Positions 20,246 through 29,254 of a DNA stretch of 64,000 nucleotides are shown here, piece by piece (within the stretch, counting starts at the first letter, position 1; each line of letters begins with the position of its first letter). The position numbers and the translations under genes are program-made. The notes below the pieces were generated by a model. It had not been told where the DNA came from, ran no database searches, and saw only the letters and a list, made by a program, of their open reading frames with translations. Origin of the DNA: Isoetes taiwanensis (Eukaryota; Streptophyta; Lycopodiopsida; Isoetales; Isoetaceae); the NCBI GenBank assembly GCA_021234155.1, contig JAJEKV010000002.1:24730617-24794616 (forward strand). The letters are read 5' to 3'.

Positions 20246-22730
20246 TATGCTACAGATTTCTTTACCCCCTGACTTCTTAGATTTAGAGCAGGGCTGTTTT
20301 CAGTGAATTGAACTTTCCTAGTCCATTTCTTTCTTGGTAAAGGGGTGTAGAACTTGTCCCCCATCTCCTCACTCATGAATTTTTCTTTCCCTTGAGCTTG
20401 GTTGACAGACTTGATCACTGTGGTTGGACTTATTGGCCTGTTGACTTGCTGCAAGGTGCCAACTACCAGGCCATGATCTGAAGTGTTATCCTGCTGGGTA
20501 TTTTGGACCATCCCCTAGCCAAGTGGACTTACAGGGTCATTGGTCTTCTTCTCATCCTTCTTTGCATGATGTGGAGTGTAGAGCTTTTCAGAATTACAGT
20601 CAATCATATTCTGCCCCAATGGACTTATTGGTCTGTTGAGCATCTCAACTTCCAGGCCATCAATAGGCTTATTTCCTTACTGACAGTCCAGCCCCTGGCA
20701 CTGTGGACTTACAGGATCACTGGATTGGAGTTTATCTTCCTTAGCTGGAGTATGGAATTGAATCAATGGACTTGTTGGTCTACTGATCAGCTCAGTTACC
20801 AGGCCATTGGATTGCAAAGAGTTTGGCTGAAAATTGTAAACCATATCTTGGCCAATTGGACTTATAAGATCATTGGTTAAATTAACCATTCCCTGGCCAT
20901 TTGGACTTATAGGGTCATTGGTTAGACAATCTATTTCTGAACTGAATTTTAGCTCCTCAGTTCCCCCTTCTGATTCTCCATCAAAATCCATAGGAGATGT
21001 AGTAAAAAATTTATACTTTACTCTTTCTTCCCTTGGAGATTCATTTGTGATAGGGGTTTCAAGAATTATCTCTCTTTCCATATCTTCTTGTCTCTCCATT
21101 AGCTGCAACAAGATGTCATGCATTTCTTCACAGTCCTGCTTGTTACCTTCATTTGGTTCAAGTGATGTAAAATTTATCCTTTTGGCAGAAGAGTTGAATT
21201 CATCCACCCTAGAAGGCTCTCCTTTGTAGATTTTTGTTCCCCCTTTTGAAATATCAGAATCAGAGGAATCCGGGTAACTATTTATAGGAGGGATGCTTGC
21301 CTCACTTATAATTAGTTTGTTACTCCTCAACATATGGGCTGGAGTTATAACCATGCTGTTGAGTTGGACCAAGTCTTTCCCCTTCCTATTATCCATGTGG
21401 ACTTCACTGGGGTGGACCAGGACTTTGACTTTCTCAACCATTTTGTCATGCTGTTGTTTTTTCCTCCATTCTGATTTTAATTTGACCAGTTCTTTCCCTT
21501 TTATCATTTCATTCTGTTTCCTCTCTCTGGCTTTCATCTTTCTTGCTTTCTTATATGCACTGCCATTTTTATTCTTTTTTTTGGATTTACTAGGGGTCCA
21601 TCCTTGATTAGTCTTTGTGACCAACCCTTTACCTGACTCTCCCAAATTGATCCCTTTGTCTGATTTATCCAAACTGAGCACTTGGCTGGGCCTTTGATTA
21701 CTGATTTTAGCCATCCATTTCCCTTGGCAAACCCCTCCACCATGAAGCCTAAGACCACAAATTGTGCATGGGGTGGGGAGGCCATTCCATATCAGCTTCA
21801 ATGTTTTATCTCCCCCAAAGTAATCTTTATACTTAATCTCTATGGGGATATCCTTTAAGAGATCTAATTGCACCCAAATTCTGGGTGCTCTTTCCGGGAT
21901 TGTCTCCCATCCAATGTACTCTCCAACCCCTGAGAAAAGATTCTTAAAGATGTCTTCATGCCAGTACATGGGACTCAAACCCTGGACTGAGCATGAGGCC
22001 GGGTGGAATAATTGTTGAAGATCATTGGGGTCGAATTTGGGATTCCATTTCTGGAAATAAAATTGTGAGTTTGCTCAGAAAATGGTTCCCTGTTTAAGAA
22101 GGAATTGCATTGATTGTGCATTTCCACATTCAATAACAAAAAAAGGAAACTCAAGCCAGAACATGCTCCTGATATCTAGAGTTCTCCCCATCTTAATCAG
22201 CTCTGTTCTAATAGTAGAAAGCTTGACTCCTTCATGCCTAATACATCCAATAGCAGCTTTTGTTTCGAGCTAGCCTATTTGGAACATATTGATGTTTAAG
22301 AGAAGGAATACCTTGAAACTCAGGCTTGATCCTGCTTTCTTGCTTTTGTAGCATTCTTCTCTGCTCCTGATTGATTTCGTCCAATAATGGTTGCACTAAC
22401 TGACTCTGCATCTGGACCGGAGGGATAGTTCTTGATCTCGTCCTAACGCCCGCTCCATCCGCCATTTTTGGTATCAACCAGTCTCCGCATACAAAGAAAG
22501 AATTTTCAGCACTTCTTTCTTTCTCTGTCAACGTCTGTAAAGTTTCGATGATTTGGTTCTGCATGGGAGCTGTTAACTGGCCAAAAAGGACACCCATCCT
22601 TTTTCCTAGATCATGTTTCCCACACACCGGGTTCCCAAAAAGTGCCTCGTGAACCGTGCCCTGACCACCCTGCCTCAAATTACCTGCCTCATTCCCATGA
22701 GTACCTGCCTCACCCTGCACCTATACTGAT
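20245..22730 (-). pseudogene. LINE ORF1 (DUF4283-like, CCHC zinc knuckle)
   Basis: The minus strand encodes WFEFPFFVIE...LLKQGTIF...WNPKFDPNDLQQLF and MSPMYWHEDIFKNL...RIWVQLDLLKDIP, the pattern of the DUF4283 domain of plant L1 ORF1 and related zinc-knuckle proteins. CTICGLRLHGGGVC at about 21730-21771 is a perfect C-x2-C-x4-H-x4-C knuckle. A Lys-rich basic stretch (about 21430-21620) follows, then an acidic C-terminal part with degenerate repeats of N-D-P-I-S-P-x-G-Q. Stops break it near 22265, 22077, 20676 and 20518. The last codons end TAA, sharing an A with the ATG of ORF2 (TAATG, 20243-20247), which suggests stop-restart translation. ORF1 product would bind LINE RNA. Confidence 0.85.
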
Positions 22731-22883
22731 TGTTCCATCCTTTCACTATCTGTTCCTTTGTACCTTAATCTGTCACTCATCTGATTCTGCATTGGCCCCA
22801 CTGATGGCCCTGTCACCCTTACCCTACTGTTCACATGGCGCTGCTGTTAGCGCCTCGAACCCTCCACATGAAAATTAGGAAGC

Positions 22884-22898
22884 GGTTCTAGTTTTCTT
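22884..22898 (+). repeat. LINE target-site duplication, right copy
   Basis: Exact 15-base match to 8694-8708, at the 5' (minus-strand) end of the LINE insertion. Length is typical of target-primed reverse transcription. Confidence 0.9.
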
Positions 22899-23870
22899 AA
22901 AGATGAACCTTATTGTGTAAAATTTCAGAATGACGATGTGCTGTTAGTTACTGCGAGGCCCGATGTGATAGTAAAAGCCATGATGAAAAGTATGAGAGAG
23001 TCACAAATGCAGGTTAGACATGGCTCTATTATACGCTGCATTGATCGTACAATTGGATTGGAAAGAACAGGGTTCAATATTTCCTTATTGGAATGGGGGT
23101 TCTTGTGCATCTCTTTTTGTACATCATGAAGATAATGAGTTTGTGAGGCATGCATTTAAAAGATTAGGGTATAAGCCCAATGTGGAGGTCGATGTCTTTA
23201 AGCTTGAGCAACGGAGGAAACAAGAGTTATATATTGCTCGAAGAGTGAGTGATCTAACTATGCCGTTTTTAAGCGGCTTGCTTAAGCTTCATAAAGAGCA
23301 CCATTTACACATGGACTTGCACCCGGGCAATGTCCTGCTTCATTTTGACTTTGGGAAAGAGAAAGGATGCACGGACCCCCAGGCTATTTACATTGGTATC
23401 TTTGATTGGGGAGAAGAAAGGCTAATAGGTGAGCCAGTAGAAGTGAAGGGGTGGGCATACAAAGGCATGGATGGTGCTGGTAAAAAGGCCATTGAGAATG
23501 AAAGGCTTGCCTAACCATACATGCATGATGATTTGTATTGGGGTCCCACATGGAACTAAGATGGTGGCTGCAAGGGTCAACTTCGACCTCTTAGAGGCAG
23601 CCTACTTTATCTATTACCTTGCTGATTTTGCATGCAAGCATTCTTTCTTGGAGGCTATGGGTACTACTGAACAAGGCCAGAGGTTTCTTAACTTGTGCGA
23701 TTATTTGAAGCATTGTGTCGAATCGCCAACAAGAGACAAGACACGTAAGTTTCATCTGAACCAGCTACTGAACGCCATGCAGCACTTGGAATTGCTCTCC
23801 AACACATTGCACAAGACCCCAAATGGAATCAGATTGGATTCCTCAAGTCGGGTTAGGTGCGGATGATGTT
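22884..23870 (+). pseudogene. kinase-like gene, C-terminal piece
   Basis: Resumes in frame as GSSFLKDEPYCVKF, then VLLVTARPDVIVKAMMKSM (a possible VAVK-like lysine). The catalytic loop is HMDLHPGNVLLHF at about 23308-23346 (HxDLxxxN) and the metal-binding site is IGIFDWGEE at about 23394-23420, with DWG in place of DFG. Frame changes occur near 23030 and 23515-23560. A helical C-terminus ends with a TGA near 23866. It therefore carries core kinase motifs but is broken by frameshifts, by the LINE and probably by gypsy. It resembles a eukaryotic protein kinase in motif order; the DWG variant and short lobes suggest a divergent or plant-specific family. Confidence 0.65.
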
Positions 23871-24050
23871 GACCAAGCTAGACCACGTCATGCTTAGCGT
23901 GCCATTTATGAGCTCTCTTATATGCTATCTTAAAAGTTAAAAAAAATTATTGATTGAACAATTGCTTTAGGCACACATTTAATAGAACATCCTTGGCATT
24001 TTATGTATTTGTTTTCGTTGCACTTGATTTCTTTTGTAATTTATAAGTCA

Positions 24051-24078
24051 CTAGTTATGGTGCTCGGCGTTGCCGGGC
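24051..24078 (-). mobile_element. Second Helitron-type 3' terminus
   Basis: On the minus strand GCCCGGCAACGCCGAGC (24062-24078, hairpin with one G-T or mismatch pair) is followed by ACCATAA and CTAG then T. It is closely similar to the terminus at 9333-9362, so it probably belongs to the same family. The element would extend to higher coordinates. I could not place its 5' end. Confidence 0.65.
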
Positions 24079-24203
24079 TTTAGTAACGATTTGGAAGGGG
24101 GTAAATATGTGAAGCGTCTTTTAATGTCTAGCTACAATGTATTATGTCCGGAATGTCATGTAGTAACCAGTGGAAGTGTTTGTTTGGTTGCTTTGTTGCT
24201 AGA

Positions 24204-24229
24204 GATAGATAGATAGTATTTTAACGTCA
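24204..24229 (-). repeat. SINE 3' tail fragment
   Basis: The reverse complement reads TGACGTTAAAATACTATC followed by TATC repeats, matching about 26 bases of the SINE 3' end at 6267-6295. No tRNA-like head precedes it, so it is either truncated or another family sharing the same 3' end. Confidence 0.7.
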
Positions 24230-26290
24230 ACGAATTCTGATACATAACCACGAAAACGTGGGATGGCCTGGCGACAGCTACGGAAACAATATGGTCTTCG
24301 TGGCATCTTGTTACAGTAGAAGTTCGTTTCATTGCATTGTTGCTAGGGAGAGAGGACTGCAAATCTAAACTATTGAGGGCGAGAGATAAAGTGTTATGAA
24401 TGTTTAAAATCTTAAAATTGAATTGAACTTATGAAGGGAAGGATGCATTTCGACTTTGAAACATTGTCAATATTTAATGCAGTGCACATGGATTGTACGA
24501 CATGCAAGAAAGTAGCTGAAGGAGACGTGTAACGACCATGTTCTATGCGTTGGCCCTAATCATTGTGCATATGTTGCTACAAATAAATTATGTTCCCCAT
24601 TCTTTGTGTTCTATATGCATATAGGACGCAATGAATGTCTTCCATAAGCATCATCTTCTTAGAGAATTTCAGATATTTGCAGAGATGAGAAATTTTGCAA
24701 TTCTGGCATAGGAATCATGTTTGTATCAATTAGTTTGTTTGGATCATAGGAGGATGTGAAGCTGGATTCTGATGGCATATCAAAGTATAAAACGATTGAA
24801 AGTTATGTCTAAGACCTATTAGAGGAAGAAATCCAGATGAAAGAGAACATATCTACAGGAGCAAGAAGAGCATACATATGTGTAGTGTATAAATCATCTG
24901 TGTGAAATGGTTTGCCAGAGCTCTAAGAATGTATTGCACCTGGGGATTTTGATCACATTGTTGAAGAGCAAAAAATTGTTGTGAAGTGCAAAAGGTAATC
25001 TTAAACCAAAAATATTGCATGCATGTAGTGAAGTTAGAACTGCCTTTATTTCCTCAAGGTTCATATATCTATAAGAATCTATTGCTAGCTTGCGAAAACG
25101 TTGTTAAATGACATTACAATTTGGGCATCCAGTAAACAATTGCCAATAATAGACGGTAAGACTTGGGCAACCATCCAAATGTTGTAGGATAATTAAACTT
25201 GCTAAATACATGTAAGCTATAATCATAAGTCTTCTATGGTCATCAACGCTAGGGCAGTTGCTGCCTGTGGAAGATGTCCATGATGGCTTCTATTCACCTA
25301 TTGCCATGAACTTGGTAGGGGTTTCCAGAATCTGGTGCTATTTAAACTAATGGATTTTGCAAGAATCATATGGCATTTTCACTTATAATCTTTGCTTCTA
25401 TTCATATGAGAGCTTTATTTCTTCATATGGATTAAGACTACCAAAATGTAGTAACACAGCAGAGGCCTGCAATAAATAACTATCACGATCAATTGAAGAG
25501 GATGGGCAAAGTGAGAGAGGCCACGCATGAGATCCATAATTCCTCCCCCGAATTCATTACTTGCAGGTTAACTACAATCTCATTATTAAGAATTGTATAA
25601 TGTTACTTCACGATGGATGGGCTCTCTCATTGCTCCTGGATATCTTAATGGAACATCTGCATTAAACATCTGCATATGAAAAACAATCTTGGGCTCTCTC
25701 ATTGCTCCTGGATATCTTAATGGAACATCTGCATTAAACATCTGCATATGAAAAACAATCTTGTGTGTACCTTCAGAAAAAGACGTAGAAGAGGCTCATC
25801 TTCATGCCAGTAATTTATGTGACATTTGAGTTCCATTGGATTTGATTATCTAATAAAGCATAAAATTGCACATGGCATCTCTTCCGACCAATGTCAGGCC
25901 TTCTAGACATTCATATGCCCAATGTAGAAACACCAAATGGTTTGTGCATTGCACTATTTGGCACATAAAATTGACGCATGGAACTGGCTTTAGATTGAGT
26001 TAGAAGGGCAATAGACATTGCTAAACTAATATGCTCCCACATAATGCCCAATATCAACCCATTCATGTCGTCTCATCCTGAAGGAGGTAAATTTGAATCA
26101 AATGTTCTTCCCAGTCTTGAGAGTTAATTTTGTGGCAGGAGCATGAATTCCTTCAAATTCTTTGGTGCTACACACTGTACATGTTCAGATGTTCAGATCC
26201 AATCCATTCTCTGCAGAGTATAATTGCACTGATGGAATACCATGTGAACTTTCAAGACCTAAACAATCTAAAAGGCCACACTTTTAATCA
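24230..26290. other. AT-rich intergenic sequence, no gene seen
   Basis: About 2 kb without supported coding sequence. The only structure noted is a perfect 72-bp tandem duplication at 25619-25762. It could be intron or downstream region of the VIPP1-like gene read on the minus strand, but I did not find the remaining VIPP1 exons. Confidence 0.4.
25619..25762. repeat. Perfect 72-bp tandem duplication
   Basis: The unit from GGGCTCTCTCATTGCTCCTG to AAAAACAATCTT occurs twice back to back (25619-25690 and 25691-25762) with no difference seen. Confidence 0.95.
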
Positions 26291-26295
26291 CAAGC

Positions 26296-26583
26296 CACCT
26301 GAGCAGAAGCCTGGCGCATCTTTATAAGGTCGTCATTCATCTCCAGCATTGTCTGGTCCAAGAGCTTTTCCAGGTCTTCTGCAGTGCTGATAATTGCATT
26401 TGCATATGACTGCATAAGGAAATAAACAATAAGCATAAAGGAATAAAAGAGAGATTCATGGCTGCAACAGACAGTTACGTACATGAACAATTCTAACAAC
26501 ACGTTCGAATATGTTCATTTGGGCTCCCAAAACTCCTCCATGTTGGCCATCCCCGATTCCCATTGCAATTGCTGCAACATCAA
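26296..26583 (-). CDS. VIPP1: VIPP1/IM30-like gene, two exons
   Basis: Exon 26483-26583 encodes [14 protein letters not shown], then [14 protein letters not shown], with acceptor TTGTAG and donor GTACGT. Exon 26296-26409 encodes [20 protein letters not shown] followed by [18 protein letters not shown], with acceptor TTATGCAG. This is the start of the PspA/IM30 domain of VIPP1, the plastid inner-envelope and thylakoid membrane-remodelling ESCRT-III-like protein. The helix-0/helix-1 region (MNxFxRxxRxxxSYANAxIS, EDPEKxLxQ) matches the family. Here EDLEKLL replaces EDPEKIL, losing a conserved Pro. The rest of the protein was not found at lower coordinates, so it is either a gene with very long introns or a truncated copy. 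Confidence 0.7.
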
Positions 26584-26599
26584 CTACAATTTGGATGGC

Positions 26600-28890
26600 A
26601 CACATACATATTAGAACTCAATTCGTATTATGTATTCCATCTAACATATCAAGATACAGTTTTCTATAATTAATCAAGATATGCATACAATGTCACCAGA
26701 TGGGATTGCATATAGCCATCATGTGCTAGGACCTGGGCCAACTTACCTGGCGTGCTAGAGAAGACTTTCTAGGAAGTAAGCATTTAACCAGACAAACGAA
26801 AAAGATGGACATGAAATTGATGATATTGAACTGTTAAGGCCAATGAAATGCGTCTGACAAATTCTTGCAGCATTTTTCATGTATGCAAATCTCTAAATAT
26901 GTCACATTATACTGCCCCTTCTAAATATTACGGAAAGGGCAGACAAATGAAATCTAACTGTTTTTAAGATGGATACCATGATCAGTCACAAAATGGATTC
27001 GCAGTCTATGGTAGCTCAGAATCAGGACCAGCTAGTGGCAAAACTGGCATTTAATTTACAGATTCAATTGGCAATACAACATATAGCGCTTGAAGCAAAT
27101 GAAAATAGGGAAAACACAATGCAGAGTATGAGATGGCCTCAGATCCCAATTTTACTATATTCAGAAGACTGAACAAAGTTAAAACATTTAATAAGCCTGC
27201 ATATTGATGAAGAAACTTACATACAAAGTGTTTGCCTTCAGATGCAAATCAACCTTCTCTATGCCAGAATGGCATTCCTTTGTTTCGACTGCCTCTGTAG
27301 AACCCCAGTGGTGGAACAAATTATAAAAAGGAAGAAAAAGAATGGGGTGTAATGGAACTAATAAATTTTGCATTGAACGCTTCACATCAATCATCTGCTG
27401 TTGAAGATGCAAATACAAAAGAAAAATGCTGCATGCACAGAAGATCTAAGAATATGAACTTGTCTGCATCTATGCTCTGATGCAACATCCAGCAATATCA
27501 CCATGCTCAACATTGACATCAATAATAACATTCTGAGTATAAAAACCAGGCATAGAATTCCTTATCCTAAGCCACAACAAAGATAATATCTAGACCATGC
27601 TTTGCAACGAAGAACCAAATCTCTGGCTAAGCTCATGGTCTTAAATTTTCATGCATTCTCGCAGCATGCAGAATGCAAGGTCTCTTGTTATAAACTGGTG
27701 CTTCTGCCCATTTAAGAATGACCTTGGCAAATGCAGATAATATGATTCAATTTGTAAAAAATTATGAAATCGATAACAACTGAGCTGGAATGGATACCTT
27801 GTGATGGCCTTGTGAAACGTTGATCCAGCAGTCGCAATGATACATATAAACATCTTAAAGCTTCATAGATTTACCTATGAAATTGGTATGCAAAATCAAA
27901 ATTATGCAACTTACGAATCATTCTACTGAGGAGAAGACATGCATCAACAGATAATAGCAACTAAATAACTTCTATCAGCTTGGAGAATCTAAGATTCACG
28001 AAAAGGGACATATTGCCACAACCTAAATACCTCAGTCCTTTGATGAAATCGTCTGTTACAAAAACCTTGAAAGCGATAACTCTCCTTTAACTTACCTGCC
28101 ACAATGAAAAAAGATCGAAGTTCCTTATAACAAAATTGTCTGTCGTGTGATCTTGGAAAGTAACAAAATCAATGCGCAAGTACTGCACCAACATGCTCCA
28201 TGGAGGTACCTAGCTAGGCCACTATAAAAAATAGGCCTCAAATCGAAATTTGTAAAAGAGGCAAAGAGAAATTCGAATATTGGTTCTTCGTCTGAATCCA
28301 CTGAAGCTTAGAGCATACTGTTTGCAAAAGATAAAGAGGCTCTGACACCCATTGGAATACAGCAGAAAACACCGGTCTAAAACATCCTCATGGAACACGG
28401 GAATACTTTAGAAGGCAACCTCTGGACAAATATGGCAATCATAGCATGCAACCTTCTCAACAGCTTGCAATCCGATGGAGAGCTAGAGGAAGAATCAGAT
28501 CGAAAATACTAAATTCCCAAAACCCAGAATAATTTGGAAAACTTTAAAGAAAATGTAAACCCTAAATGCTTTCACACCTCCAACCGTATTTGATGAACTG
28601 ATCACCTGCATGCCTTAAGAAACCGTGGCATGGATTCCCCTCGCCAGGTGCATCTTTCAGCACATCGCAAAGATAGGGAGCCCAAAATCGTAGTACAAAA
28701 AGTTTCTTCGATTTTTGGCAAATCGGGAATTTTGGCGTCCATACTCTTCAAAACCTTAGGAAAACAACGTAAAAACAATTCCAAAAAGTTTTTTTCCATA
28801 CCTGAAAATCCCAAATTAAAAGAGTTGATATTGAGTTGTTTTTTATTTTGCGCTGTTAACATAAAGCGTACCAAAGTGTATCCGCAAGAA
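26600..28890. other. Probable intron or upstream sequence of the VIPP1-like gene
   Basis: About 2.3 kb, AT-rich, with no frame I can support. A minus-strand stretch at 28602-28874 could hold an N-terminal exon but has no recognisable transit peptide. The plus-strand frame at about 28630 onward has no known motif. Confidence 0.3.
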
Positions 28891-28891
28891 A

Positions 28892-29254
28892 TTGAACAAA
28901 CAACCTACTTACAAACCATGCCAAACAAAAAGTATATCTCAACAACCGAGTACGTCTCATCAGCAAGAGACTATTTCTCATCAGCAAACAGAAGGGGCTG
29001 ATGAAACTGGGCAGGGTGGAAACTTCTCCTTTCCTTCCTCTTCGAGAACTCCAGACGGCTTTGTATTCCCTTCTTTACTTACATTATCGGAGGTTAGGGC
29101 ACAACAGTTGCAGAGAGCAGAGGAACATGCTAGAACAAATGAAGCGTGAACTTGCACTTAAAAGACCGTGCGAATGCTCATGACAAGATGGCTGCGGAAT
29201 TAGCAGACACGAAGAATCAGCTTACAGCTTTGGGTAGGGAAAACATGGTGTTGA
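28892..29254 (+). pseudogene. Coiled-coil/RING-like gene, 5' piece
   Basis: Encodes a Ser/Gln-rich stretch, then TPDGFVFPSLLTLSEVRAQQ and a heptad-rich coil (QRAEEHARTNEA, and after a frameshift near 29145, RANAHDKMAAELADTKNQLT with ALGRENMVL). It is cut at 29254 by the solo LTR. Removing the LTR and one GTTGA copy joins NMVL to RVDNEHMRDLTRAL in frame, extending the coiled coil. The true start is not certain. Function unknown. Confidence 0.55.

Larger units (their letters stand above)
8709..22883 (-). mobile_element. L1-like LINE insertion with 3' cargo and nested DIRS-like element
   Basis: A minus-strand non-LTR retrotransposon. In order from 22883 downward come ORF1 (DUF4283-like plus CCHC), ORF2 endonuclease, a nested 4.9-kb element, reverse transcriptase, a zinc-binding RT-associated domain, and then about 3.5 kb not recognisable as LINE. 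It ends in A-rich AAAAAGGGAAAAAAAAAA at 8709-8725. The 15-bp duplication at its outer edges, and the in-frame kinase coding sequence across the empty site, define the insertion. ORFs carry stops, a frameshift and an RT deletion, so it is dead. Total 14.2 kb; without the nested element about 9.25 kb, longer than usual plant L1 elements (about 6-7 kb). Confidence 0.88.

Noticed and set aside
24198-24360. Helitron 5' end TCTCTAGCAACAAAGC near 24.2 kb
   Set aside because: Overlaps the SINE tail and would give an element of only 150 bp; not convincing.
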